Notes under the pieces: generated by a model | Told to the model about the DNA's origin: nothing | The model's database searches: none | What the model saw: the letters and a program-made list of their open reading frames with translations, nothing else | NCBI RefSeq assembly: GCF_014196505.1 | Contig: NZ_JACIDW010000019.1 | Span: 21,064-85,063, forward strand | Direction: 5' to 3' | Source of the DNA: Rhizobium metallidurans | Lineage (GTDB): Bacteria; Pseudomonadota; Alphaproteobacteria; Rhizobiales; Rhizobiaceae | DNA length: 64,000 bases | Shown: in pieces, positions 35,319-45,332 of the stretch | How the letters are laid out: every line of letters starts with the position of its first letter | Numbering within the stretch: position 1 is the stretch's first letter | Translations under genes and position numbers: made by a program

Positions 35319-36035
35319 TCAGCCGTTGACCGTCTCGCCGAAGACCGATTCGAACGATTCGCGCAGCAGCACGTCCACGTCGTCCATCGTCACCGGCAGG
35401 CCGAGATCGACGAGGCTGGTGACGCCATAGGCCGAAATCCCGCAGGGAACTATTCCCCCGAAATGATCGAGATCGGGTTCGACATTGAGCGACAGCCCGT
35501 GAAACGTCACCCATTTGCGCAGGCGGATGCCGAGCGCGGCGATCTTGTCCTCCGCCATGCTTCCATCCGGCAGGGGCGGCCTGTCGGGACGACAGACCCA
35601 CACGCCGACGCGATCCTCGCGACGCTCGCCGCGCACGTTCATCTCGCCCAGCGTGCGGATGATCACCTCCTCCAGTGCCGCCACGAAGGCGCGGACATCC
35701 TGGCGGCGGCGTTTCAGGTCGAGCATCACGTAAGCGACCCGCTGGCCGGGCCCATGATAGGTGTATTCTCCGCCGCGACCGGTCGCATGAACCGGGAAGC
35801 GGTCGGGCTGCACCAGGTCGCGTGCATCGGCGCTGGTCCCGGCCGTATAGAGCGGCGGGTGCTCCACCAGCCACACCAGCTCGTCGCCGCCCTCGGCGAT
35901 ATCGGCCACTTCCTTCTCCATGATATCCACAGCCTCCTGATAGGGCACCAGCCCATCGGATATCCGCCAGCGCGCCGGGCGCGAACCGGCGTGTGGAAAC
36001 ATGGAAAAATCGAGATCCGTGCGTAACATAGCCAT
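35319..36035 (-). CDS. lipB: Octanoyl-[acyl-carrier-protein]:protein N-octanoyltransferase
   Basis: Moves octanoyl from ACP to lipoyl domains, the first step of lipoate attachment; GcvH encoded in this window is one expected substrate. Motifs: LVWLVEHPPLYTAG, RGGEYTYHGPGQ (87-98), the catalytic pair K174 (RLRKWVTFHG) and C198 (GGIVPCGI). The length is 238 residues. A second ATG two codons later is possible. Confidence 0.95.
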   Translation of the reverse strand: MAMLRTDLDFSMFPHAGSRPARWRISDGLVPYQEAVDIMEKEVADIAEGGDELVWLVEHPPLYTAGTSADARDLVQPDRFPVHATGRGGEYTYHGPGQRVAYVMLDLKRRRQDVRAFVAALEEVIIRTLGEMNVRGERREDRVGVWVCRPDRPPLPDGSMAEDKIAALGIRLRKWVTFHGLSLNVEPDLDHFGGIVPCGISAYGVTSLVDLGLPVTMDDVDVLLRESFESVFGETVNG

Positions 36036-36148
36036 TCCTTGCGACCCGCACTGCCTGTGAGAGCGGGCTTTTCAGAGCGTCTATATGGCTCCGATTTGCC
36101 GCCTTTACAAACGCTGTCACCTTGTTTGAAAAAATCTGTCACATGGCC

Positions 36149-36177
36149 CTTGTGTCCCGAAAAACCTTTTGCTACAT
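36149..36177 (+). promoter_or_regulatory. Probable sigma-70 type promoter for tRNA-Leu
   Basis: CTTGTG and CTACAT separated by 17 bases fit the alphaproteobacterial housekeeping pattern (CTTGAC-N17-CTATAT). The -10 element is 36 bp before the mature tRNA end, a normal distance for a tRNA leader. Confidence 0.45.
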
Positions 36178-36213
36178 GCTGCGTCGCCGGCACAAACCGG
36201 CACCTACCACGAT

Positions 36214-36298
36214 GCGGTCGTGGCGGAATTGGTAGACGCGCAGCGTTGAGGTCGCTGTGGGGCAACCCGTGGAAGTTCGAGTCTTCTCGACCGCACCA
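36214..36298 (+). tRNA. tRNA-Leu (anticodon GAG)
   Basis: An 85-base class II tRNA with a long variable arm. The acceptor stem pairs GCGGTCG with CGACCGC. The D-loop has AATTGGTAGACGC, and the anticodon stem CAGCG/CGCTG holds loop TTGAGGT, which gives GAG for CUU/CUC leucine codons. GTTCGAGTC is the T-loop. The 3' CCA is encoded. Confidence 0.97.
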
Positions 36299-36366
36299 TC
36301 TCTCTCCCGAGGAGTGAGACCAGCCAGTACGACTGGCTCCCGGCGACGCGAAATGTCGCGCACGGC

Positions 36367-36386
36367 ATCTCTTAATGAGAGATTTT
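36367..36386 (+). terminator. Possible terminator after tRNA-Leu
   Basis: A 6-bp stem (ATCTCT / AGAGAT) with loop TAATG is followed by TTTATTG. It is short and AU-rich, so the assignment is tentative. Confidence 0.35.
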
Positions 36387-36431
36387 ATTGTCTATAACGG
36401 CTGTCTCCCAGCCCAATGAAATTTCTCGACG

Positions 36432-37358
36432 ATGTCCGATAAGACCGACTGGCACAATCCCCTGCAAGGCATGGCGCTGATGATCGGTGCCATGATCGTC
36501 CTTCCCGCCATGGACGCCATCGCCAAGTACATGGCGACATTCGAGGGCATGTCGCCCGGCCAGGTCACGTTCTACCGATTCTTTTTCCAGCTCGTCTGCA
36601 CGCTGCCGATTCTTTTCGTCATGTTCGGCTGGAACGCGCTGCGGGCCAAGCGACCGTGGATGAACCTGCTGCGCGGCGCGCTGCATGGGGCGGCGAGCCT
36701 CCTTTTTTTCATCGCCGTCAAATACATGCCGCTCGCCGACGTCTTCGCGATCTATTTCGTCGAGCCCTTCATGCTCGCCGCCCTGTCGGCCTTCTTTCTC
36801 GGCGACAAGGTCGGCTGGCGGCGCTGGACGGCGATCGTGGTCGGCTTCGGCGGCGCGATGATCGTCATCCAGCCGAGCTATGAAGTCTTCGGCCTCAAGG
36901 CGCTGCTCCCCGTTTTGTGCGCCTTCCTGTTCTCGCTCTATCTTTTCCTCAACCGCGCCATCGGCAACGCCGATTCGCCGCTCACGATGCAGACCATGGC
37001 CGGCATCGGCGGCACGCTCTTCATGTCCGTCGCGCTGATCGTCGGAAACGGCCTGGGCGTCAGCGATTTCGAAGTCTCGCTCCCGGCATCGCTTCTCGGC
37101 CTCGTGCTGCTGCTGATTCTCGGCTCGCTCTCGGGCTACGTGCACATGATCGTCGTCAGGGCCTTCCGAATGGCGCCGCTCTCGCTTTTGGCGCCGTTCC
37201 AGTATTTCGAGATCATCTCCGCCACCGTCCTCGGCTACGCCCTGTTCGGCGATTTCCCGAACTTCTCCAAATGGGTGGGAATCATGATCATCGTCGCCTC
37301 CGGCCTCTTCATCATCTGGCGCGAACGGGTGCAGGCGCGGGCCGCCAAACAGGCCTGA
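36432..37358 (+). CDS. DMT-superfamily (EamA) transporter
   Basis: A 308-residue protein with ten hydrophobic segments in two EamA halves. The first half contains ADVFAIYFVEPFMLAALSAFFLGDKVGWRRW and the second SLLAPFQYFEIISATVLGYALFGDFPN, the repeated exit-helix signature of drug/metabolite transporters. Substrate unknown; relatives are annotated as S-adenosylmethionine or amino-acid exporters. It is the first coding gene after tRNA-Leu. Confidence 0.87.
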   Translation: MSDKTDWHNPLQGMALMIGAMIVLPAMDAIAKYMATFEGMSPGQVTFYRFFFQLVCTLPILFVMFGWNALRAKRPWMNLLRGALHGAASLLFFIAVKYMPLADVFAIYFVEPFMLAALSAFFLGDKVGWRRWTAIVVGFGGAMIVIQPSYEVFGLKALLPVLCAFLFSLYLFLNRAIGNADSPLTMQTMAGIGGTLFMSVALIVGNGLGVSDFEVSLPASLLGLVLLLILGSLSGYVHMIVVRAFRMAPLSLLAPFQYFEIISATVLGYALFGDFPNFSKWVGIMIIVASGLFIIWRERVQARAAKQA

Positions 37359-37454
37359 ACCGTAAACGCCTTGTTAACTCCGCCTATTGAGAGAACATCA
37401 ATTCGCTGGCGCTAGAAGAATCTTCGGTCTCATGATGAGGCCTGGAGAGAAAAG

Positions 37455-38153
37455 ATGAGCGAAATTCGACTCGCTTTTCCGGCATGTGTCATCGCCGGAA
37501 AGCATCGACTTGGCGTGGAGGATATCGATCTTCTGCGCAGACACAGTTTTCCCGAGGGCGTCAGGAGCGCCGACGACGTTGTCGTCATGCTGGCCCTGAA
37601 CAATTCCTGCCCCGAAAAATGCCCCGAATGGAACACCTATTTCGTGGAGCAACTCGCGGCCTTCATCGTCCATTATAACTACCCGCAAGGCTCTCTCGAC
37701 GAAATCAACGTCGCCTGGCTGATGCGCATGATCGCCGCCGACGGCGTAATCCATTCGGCCGTTGAGCTGGAACTCGTGCTGCACGTCATCGAGATTTCCG
37801 CCTACGTTCCCGACGAGCTGCGCGCCTTCGCGCTCGACCAGCTGCGCCTGGCGCTGTCCGACAGCCGCGGCGCCTATCATCACGGCCGCGCCATCGCGCG
37901 CCGCGGAATCACGAGACAGGATGTGGATTACATCATGCGCGTGCTGCGGGCGCTCAGCGACGGCGGTGCCATAACGGTACAGGCGCTCACCTGGGCGGTG
38001 CTGATGCGCATAGGCGAGGAAACGCTTCCCGCCTCCAACCATCCGCGCTGGTCGCAGATCGTCTCGGCGCTCGTGCTGGTCGATTACGCCGAGGCGCCAC
38101 GGCGCACCCGCTGGCTCCGGCTCGTCGATAGCGGCGAAGCCGCCGTCGCCTGA
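37455..38153 (+). CDS. Conserved hypothetical protein, possibly TerB-like
   Basis: A 232-residue soluble, mainly helical protein with GGAG in front of its ATG. I do not recognise a named family. The stretch NVAWLMRMIAADGVIHSAVELELVLHVIE resembles the TerB/DUF533 pattern, in which an acidic helix-loop-helix (ADGxI..xE) may bind metal. A CPEKCPEW motif near residue 53 is also notable. It has no signal peptide or membrane span. pccA follows about 90 bp later on the same strand. Confidence 0.65.
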   Translation: MSEIRLAFPACVIAGKHRLGVEDIDLLRRHSFPEGVRSADDVVVMLALNNSCPEKCPEWNTYFVEQLAAFIVHYNYPQGSLDEINVAWLMRMIAADGVIHSAVELELVLHVIEISAYVPDELRAFALDQLRLALSDSRGAYHHGRAIARRGITRQDVDYIMRVLRALSDGGAITVQALTWAVLMRIGEETLPASNHPRWSQIVSALVLVDYAEAPRRTRWLRLVDSGEAAVA

Positions 38154-38247
38154 TCGAACACAGCTCGATCCGTGCCCTCTTCTCCGTGATTGTGCGTTCC
38201 CGTCTTTATGCTTAAGACTCGAAGCGCACGTCACGGGTGGAGTCTTC

Positions 38248-40257
<2,010 letters not shown>

Positions 40258-40357
40258 CCTGTTCCGGCACACCGCCCCGTCGCGATCCGCTCCGCATTTG
40301 TTAACGCGTGACCGCTAATATTTAACCCATCCGGAGGCCTGCCGGATGGAGTAAGCG

Positions 40358-41626
40358 ATGAGTGTCATGCAATCCGCGCTGCTGCTGCTGTCCATCAATC
40401 TCGGCATGCTGTGGCTCTTGATGCGAATGCCCCTGGGGATGAGGACGCTGCATGTCAGCCGCGCCTTCGACTGCACGCCGGAAGCGCTCTGGAACGCCAT
40501 GAACCCGATGGGCGCGCACGCCAGCTGGCACCATTCGGTGATATCGAGCCGGCAGGTGGAGGCCGGCGGCAACATCGTCGAACAGACCTACCGCCACACC
40601 GACAGAAACGACGCGCCCCTGCGCCGGCTGCTTTCGATCGAACCCCTGGCGGCGATCGCCGCCAACGCCCACGGCTTTCAATCATCCGTCATCGACGACA
40701 GCACGCTCGATGCGTCCTTCTGGCGGGATTATCGCGAGCGCCGGATCATCAGGCCGGTGGCGGGCGGCGCGGTTCTGGAAATCGACCAGACGGATCGCTA
40801 TCGCGGCCTCGCCTTCATGATCTTCCGCTATGTCGCCCTCCGCCGCGAAATGCAGGCGCTGGACGGCTGGCTGAAGACCGGCACGTCCGAGCCGCAGGGC
40901 TATTTCGAGCACCCGCTGGTGCAGGTGGCGCTTGCCATACTGTCGACGCTGCTCCTCTGGCCCTTCATCGGCCTGACGACGCGCGGCCTGATGATCTCGA
41001 CCTTCCTGACGGTCGTGATCGCCCTGCACGAACTTGGCCACATGGCCGCCTACCGCATGTTCGGCCACACGTCTGCGCGCATGATCTTCATTCCCTTCCT
41101 CGGCGGCATCGCCATCGGCAGCCGGCCCTATCGCTCCCTGTTCGAGGTCGCGACCTGCGCGCTGATGGGATCGGGCATGTCTGCATTCCTGGTGCCGATC
41201 CTGATCCTTGGCCACGGCTTCACGGAAAACGGCATACTGCCGGCCGCGGCCGACCCGCCGATCCTGGTATTCCTGCTGATCCTCGGCGCCTTCAATCTGC
41301 TCAACCTTCTGCCGATGCAGCGCTTCGATGGCGGCCAGGTGTTGCGGCAGATCTTCAGAACCCACCGCTCGCAGATCCTCGCGAGTTTTCTCGTCACGCT
41401 CTGCATCCTCTCGATCGGCGCGGCGATAGGGCTTCCGGCGCGCTATCTCGTTGTCGGCCTGCTGATTTTCACCCTCGTCAGCGTCATCGGCGGCGGCTCC
41501 TTCAAGCCGCGCCAGAAGCTCGACGAGATGAACGGCGGCGAACGCATGCTCGTCTCCTTCGGCCTCTACGCCGCCATCGCCATGCACGGCTACGCCGTGA
41601 TCACCGCGATCGACCGGCTGTTTTGA
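40358..41626 (+). CDS. SRPBCC-like domain fused to M50 site-2-type membrane protease
   Basis: A 422-residue protein with an unusual layout. A short membrane helix (5-24) is followed by about 140 residues that look like an SRPBCC/START fold (HVSRAFDCTPEALWNAMNP at the start, ALRREMQALDGWLK as the final helix). The second half is an M50 metalloprotease with several spans, zinc motif HELGH (224-228) and the distal FDGG with D324. Cleavage would take place within the membrane; the SRPBCC part could bind a lipid or hydrophobic ligand. Substrate unknown. GGAG precedes the ATG. Confidence 0.82.
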   Translation: MSVMQSALLLLSINLGMLWLLMRMPLGMRTLHVSRAFDCTPEALWNAMNPMGAHASWHHSVISSRQVEAGGNIVEQTYRHTDRNDAPLRRLLSIEPLAAIAANAHGFQSSVIDDSTLDASFWRDYRERRIIRPVAGGAVLEIDQTDRYRGLAFMIFRYVALRREMQALDGWLKTGTSEPQGYFEHPLVQVALAILSTLLLWPFIGLTTRGLMISTFLTVVIALHELGHMAAYRMFGHTSARMIFIPFLGGIAIGSRPYRSLFEVATCALMGSGMSAFLVPILILGHGFTENGILPAAADPPILVFLLILGAFNLLNLLPMQRFDGGQVLRQIFRTHRSQILASFLVTLCILSIGAAIGLPARYLVVGLLIFTLVSVIGGGSFKPRQKLDEMNGGERMLVSFGLYAAIAMHGYAVITAIDRLF

Positions 41627-41760
41627 CGCAGATGGTATAAAGACCGGCGCAAGCCGCTCATCCGACAAGGATTTTACCACGCGGTGAGGCTTTTCCCTTG
41701 AGCCCCGCTCCTTTGGCGTGCAAAAGTCCGCCCGATCAAATCAGCATATTGGAGACGACC

Positions 41761-42888
41761 ATGGACGTTCGCGCCGCTGTTGCCGTACAGGCAGGAAAAC
41801 CACTCGAAGTGATGACCGTGCAGCTCGAAGGCCCCAAGGCCGGCGAAGTGCTGATCGAGGTGAAGGCCACGGGCATCTGCCACACCGACGACTTCACGCT
41901 CTCGGGCGCCGACCCGGAAGGCCTGTTCCCGGCGATCCTCGGCCATGAAGGCGCCGGTATCGTCATCGACGTCGGCCCCGGCGTCACCTCGCTGAAGAAG
42001 GGCGACCACGTCATTCCGCTCTACACGCCGGAATGCCGCGAATGCTACTCCTGCACCTCGCGCAAGACCAACCTCTGCACCTCGATCCGCTCGACCCAGG
42101 GCCAGGGCGTCATGCCTGACGGCACCTCGCGCTTCTCGATCGGCAAGGACAAGATCCACCATTACATGGGCTGCTCGACCTTCGCGAACTTCACCGTTCT
42201 GCCGGAGATCGCGCTCGCCAAGATCAATCCCGACGCCCCCTTCGACAAGGTCTGCTACATCGGCTGCGGCGTGACGACAGGCATCGGCGCCGTCATCAAC
42301 ACCGCCAAGGTCGAGATCGGCTCCACAGCGATCGTCTTCGGCCTCGGCGGTATCGGCCTCAACGTTCTTCAGGGCCTGCGCCTTGCCGGCGCCGACATGA
42401 TCATCGGCGTCGACATCAACCCTGACCGCAAGGCCTGGGGCGAGAAGTTCGGCATGACCCACTTCGTCAATCCGAAGGAAGTCGGCGACGACATCGTGCC
42501 CTATCTGGTCAACATGACGAAGCGCCACGGCGACCTGATCGGCGGCGCCGACTACACCTTCGACTGCACCGGCAACACCAAGGTGATGCGCCAGGCGCTC
42601 GAAAGCTCGCATCGCGGCTGGGGCAAGTCGGTCATCATCGGCGTCGCCGGCGCCGGCCAGGAAATCTCGACCCGTCCGTTCCAGCTGGTCACCGGCCGCA
42701 ACTGGATGGGCACCGCCTTCGGCGGCGCGCGTGGCCGCACCGACGTGCCGAAGATCGTCGACTGGTACATGGAAGGCAAGATCCAGATCGATCCGATGAT
42801 CACCCACACCATGCCGCTCGAAGACATCAACAAGGGCTTCGACCTCATGCACAAGGGTGAATCCATCCGCGGCGTCGTGGTCTATTGA
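41761..42888 (+). CDS. adhC: S-(hydroxymethyl)glutathione dehydrogenase / class III alcohol dehydrogenase
   Basis: Zinc enzyme of 375 residues that oxidises S-hydroxymethylglutathione to S-formylglutathione with NAD; it may also reduce S-nitrosoglutathione. Catalytic zinc ligands C40 (GICHTDD) and H62 (GHEGAG), structural cysteines C92, C95, C98, C106, and the Rossmann motif FGLGGIGLNVLQG are present. The ATG at 41761 has GGAG 6 bases upstream. With gfa and fghA it forms a complete formaldehyde detoxification pathway. The next gene starts within its stop codon. Confidence 0.95.
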   Translation: MDVRAAVAVQAGKPLEVMTVQLEGPKAGEVLIEVKATGICHTDDFTLSGADPEGLFPAILGHEGAGIVIDVGPGVTSLKKGDHVIPLYTPECRECYSCTSRKTNLCTSIRSTQGQGVMPDGTSRFSIGKDKIHHYMGCSTFANFTVLPEIALAKINPDAPFDKVCYIGCGVTTGIGAVINTAKVEIGSTAIVFGLGGIGLNVLQGLRLAGADMIIGVDINPDRKAWGEKFGMTHFVNPKEVGDDIVPYLVNMTKRHGDLIGGADYTFDCTGNTKVMRQALESSHRGWGKSVIIGVAGAGQEISTRPFQLVTGRNWMGTAFGGARGRTDVPKIVDWYMEGKIQIDPMITHTMPLEDINKGFDLMHKGESIRGVVVY

Positions 42889-43349
42889 TCACCCAGCCAA
42901 ACTACACGGTCGATGCGCGGAGGCTCGATGAGCTCTCCGCCGTCGAGCTGTACGCTCTGTTGAAAATGCGCGTCGACGTCTTCGTCGTCGAGCAGAACTG
43001 CCCCTATCCCGAACTCGACGGCAAGGACGCGGACGCCCTGCATCTGCGCCTGCTGCAGGATGGCGACCTGATCGCCGCCGCCCGGATATTCGCCCCGGCG
43101 GACAAGGACGCACCCGCCAAGATCGGCCGCGTCGTCGTCTCTCCCGATCATCGCGGCAAACGCCTCGGCGACGCCGTCATGCGCGAGGCCATTTCCGTCT
43201 GTGAAAATCGCTATCCGCAAGCACCGATCTACCTCTCCGCCCAAAGCCACCTCTCCCGCTTCTACGGCGGCTTCGGCTTCGAGACGACGTCGGAGGAATA
43301 TCTCGAGGACGGCATCCCGCACGTCGACATGGTCAGAGCGGTACGCTGA
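42885..43349 (+). CDS. ElaA-like GNAT acetyltransferase
   Basis: A 154-residue acetyltransferase. LYALLKMRVDVFVVEQNCPYPELDGKDADALHL near the N-terminus is characteristic of ElaA, followed by the acetyl-CoA loop RVVVSPDHRGKRLGDAVM and YLSAQSHLSRFYGGFGF. It probably starts at TTG 42885, which overlaps the adhC stop (TTGA), so translation is likely coupled to adhC. Substrate unknown. Confidence 0.87.
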   Translation: MITQPNYTVDARRLDELSAVELYALLKMRVDVFVVEQNCPYPELDGKDADALHLRLLQDGDLIAAARIFAPADKDAPAKIGRVVVSPDHRGKRLGDAVMREAISVCENRYPQAPIYLSAQSHLSRFYGGFGFETTSEEYLEDGIPHVDMVRAVR

Positions 43350-43365
43350 CCTTTGCTTGAATGTA

Positions 43366-43391
43366 GATGCAATTGTAGTTACAATCGCATC
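43366..43391. promoter_or_regulatory. Inverted repeat operator of the BrnTA module
   Basis: Two 12-base arms, GATGCAATTGTA and TACAATCGCATC, with one mismatch and a 2-base spacer, end 2 bp before the brnT start codon. BrnA antitoxins are known to repress their own operons by binding such sites, so this is the likely operator. It leaves almost no 5' leader for brnT. Confidence 0.75.
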
Positions 43392-43393
43392 CG

Positions 43394-43681
43394 ATGTACG
43401 AGTGGGACGACGCCAAGAATGCTGCAAACATTGCAAAACATGGCGTCGGCTTCTCGACGGCCGTGCGGATTTTCGATGGTCGCGTTCTGACCGCCGTTGA
43501 TGATCGGTTTGACTACGGCGAAATCCGGAAGAACAGCATCGGCCTTGTCGACGGCATTCTGTTTCTCGTGGTGACGCATACCGATCGCAAGGACATAACG
43601 CGCATTATTTCCGCCCGTCCGGCTAACCGAAAAGAAAGGGAGCGCTATGTCGCAGAGATACGACAAAGAACTAAGCCCTGA
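43394..43681 (+). CDS. brnT: BrnT family toxin (type II toxin-antitoxin)
   Basis: A 95-residue RelE-fold ribonuclease toxin. The N-terminus MYEWDDAKNAANIAKHGVGFSTA is a hallmark of BrnT. The catalytic region follows, with DRFDYGEIRKNSIGLVDGILFLVVTHT and IISARPANRKERERY, where RIISARPA carries the conserved Arg. The family cleaves RNA and stops translation. It overlaps brnA by 35 bp. Toxin-first order is normal for this family. Composition is less GC-rich than in adjacent genes, consistent with acquisition. Confidence 0.93.
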   Translation: MYEWDDAKNAANIAKHGVGFSTAVRIFDGRVLTAVDDRFDYGEIRKNSIGLVDGILFLVVTHTDRKDITRIISARPANRKERERYVAEIRQRTKP

Positions 43682-43904
43682 AGAACTGGCGGCCCTTGCC
43701 GATGAGGATATCGACACCAGCGACATCCCTGAACTCGACGACAGTTTCTGGAGCAAAGCCGAGCTCATCGAACGCGAGGGAACCGAGCAGGTTACGCTGC
43801 GGATCAAGAAATCGGTCCTGCAGTTCTATCGTAGTTCCGGAAAAGGCTATCAGACGCGCATGAACGCGGTGCTGGAATCCTACGCGCGCAGCCTCAAGAA
43901 ATAG
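43647..43904 (+). CDS. brnA: BrnA family antitoxin
   Basis: An 85-residue antitoxin. The N-terminal acidic part (DEDIDTSDIPELDDSFWSKAEL) contains the BrnT-binding motif. The C-terminal part (VTLRIKKSVLQFYRSSGKGYQTRMNAVLESYA) is a ribbon-helix-helix DNA-binding domain. It would neutralise BrnT and, with it, repress the operon at the operator at 43366-43391. Confidence 0.93.
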   Translation: MSQRYDKELSPEELAALADEDIDTSDIPELDDSFWSKAELIEREGTEQVTLRIKKSVLQFYRSSGKGYQTRMNAVLESYARSLKK

Positions 43905-44034
43905 CGGTAGGTTCCACTGCCACGCACGACAGCCCCCATCACGCAATGCGGCACGACTTTGAAATGGCCGGCGGCTTTTTCACAAATCGGTCCTGATTTG
44001 GGAGCCATCGGCAGCTGAGGAGGAGAAGCTGAGC

Positions 44035-44613
44035 ATGGCATATCAGGTATCGATCCACCCCGCGCTCGATGGCGGGGTCAAGAAAGGCCAGTCGAATTTC
44101 AGTGGTGGCACGCTCGTCTGCGCCTGCGCCAGCCGCCCGGTCAAACTCGCGGTCAAGGGCACGGTCGCGCACAACCATGCCTGCGGCTGCACCAAGTGCT
44201 GGAAGCCCAAGGGAGCCGCCTTCTCGGTGGTCGCGGTCGCCTCGACCGACAACGTCACCGTTCTCGAAAACGGCGACAAGCTCGCCGTCGTCGACAAGGA
44301 CGCGCTGATCCAGCGCCACGCCTGCAAGGAGTGCGGCGTCCACATGTACGGCCCCGTCGAGCGCGACCACGCCTTCAAGGGACTGTCCTTCGTCCATCCG
44401 GAACGCTTCCAGGAGCCGGGCTGGCCCGAGCCGACCTTCGCCGCCTTCGTCTCCTCGATCATCGAGAGCGGCACCCCGCCCTCGGCCATGGCCGGCGTTC
44501 GCGGTCGGTTGAACGAACTCGGCCTTGCGCCCTACGACTGCCTGAACCCGACGCTCATGGATGTGCTCGCGACCTTCGCCGCGAAGAAGGCCGGCACGCT
44601 GAAGGAGGCGTGA
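44035..44613 (+). CDS. gfa: S-(hydroxymethyl)glutathione synthase (glutathione-dependent formaldehyde-activating enzyme)
   Basis: A 192-residue zinc protein that speeds condensation of formaldehyde with glutathione, the substrate step for AdhC. The zinc cysteines are in CACAS, HACGCTKCWKPKG and HACKECGVHMYG. GAGGAG lies before the start. It is separated from adhC by ElaA and the BrnTA module, and from fghA by ParDE and a YaiI-family gene. In Gfa-containing species these genes often cluster, so the two TA modules look like insertions. Confidence 0.93.
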   Translation: MAYQVSIHPALDGGVKKGQSNFSGGTLVCACASRPVKLAVKGTVAHNHACGCTKCWKPKGAAFSVVAVASTDNVTVLENGDKLAVVDKDALIQRHACKECGVHMYGPVERDHAFKGLSFVHPERFQEPGWPEPTFAAFVSSIIESGTPPSAMAGVRGRLNELGLAPYDCLNPTLMDVLATFAAKKAGTLKEA

Positions 44614-44636
44614 GGATCGTACTTACTGTGAAACCT

Positions 44637-44659
44637 GCTGCGCGCCGACCGCGCGCAGC
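44637..44659 (+). other. GC-rich hairpin after gfa
   Basis: An 8-bp stem (GCTGCGCG / CGCGCAGC) with a 7-base loop lies 24 bp after the gfa stop. A T7 run follows only about 30 bases later, so it is not a canonical terminator. It may still separate gfa from the ParDE module. Confidence 0.35.
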
Positions 44660-44748
44660 TCTGGCGCACGCCAATCCATGTTTTTTTAGGAAGCGTCGAC
44701 TGTGTCGATTTGATAAACTGCTTCCAACGACAAACCAAGGGATCACGT

Positions 44749-45006
44749 ATGTCCGCAACATCCGCATTGTCTCTGACAGAACAGCAGCAGAATCTCATCG
44801 ATCGTTTAGTCGAGACCGGCCGTTTTGACGGCGCGAACGACGTTGTGTCGACAGGGCTTCGCTTGGTCGAAGAACGTGAACGGCAGGCGGCGGCATTTAT
44901 TGCCGGAATCGAGGCCGAGATCGAAAAAGGGCTAGCCAGTGGCCCTTCGGAGCCGATGGAGCCGATGAAAGATCTCCTCGTCAAGTTCCGCACCGGAAAG
45001 ATATGA
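44749..45006 (+). CDS. parD: ParD-family antitoxin
   Basis: An 85-residue antitoxin. The N-terminal part (LTEQQQNLIDRLVETGRFDGANDVVSTGLRLVEERE) is the ParD/CopG-like ribbon-helix-helix domain. The C-terminal part is acidic and flexible and would bind the toxin. AAGG lies 8 bases before the ATG. It overlaps parE by 4 bp (ATGA). Confidence 0.9.
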   Translation: MSATSALSLTEQQQNLIDRLVETGRFDGANDVVSTGLRLVEERERQAAAFIAGIEAEIEKGLASGPSEPMEPMKDLLVKFRTGKI

Positions 45007-45308
45007 GCAGCGGCACGATACGTCGTCGACGGCTGTTCCTTCTGGATGCTCTTGATGCCTGGAACTTCATTGCCAAGGATAGTGAATCTCGCGCGGACGA
45101 TTTCGCGTTGAGACTTGAAGCTCGAGCGCAGATATTTGCCGACAATCCGTTTCTTGGCGTAACCCGTTTTCCGAAGTTCCCAAACCTCCGGCTTTTTACT
45201 TTCAGACAATATATCGTGGTCTATGAACCCATTTCCGACGGATCGGGCATAGAACTGCTCCGCCTCTTACATGCCGCGCGAGACTATCATCGCTTTTTTG
45301 AAGACTGA
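45003..45308 (+). CDS. parE: ParE-family toxin
   Basis: A 101-residue RelE/ParE-fold toxin. It has the helical N-terminus (LFLLDALDAWNFIAKDSESRADDFALRLEARAQIFADNPFLG) followed by the beta-sheet part (FPNLRLFTFRQYIVVYEPIS, ELLRLLHAARDYHRFF). ParE toxins poison DNA gyrase; the residues here do not tell whether this one does. Translationally coupled to parD. Confidence 0.9.
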   Translation: MSSGTIRRRRLFLLDALDAWNFIAKDSESRADDFALRLEARAQIFADNPFLGVTRFPKFPNLRLFTFRQYIVVYEPISDGSGIELLRLLHAARDYHRFFED

Positions 45309-45332
45309 CACCACGGACACCGACAAACACCC

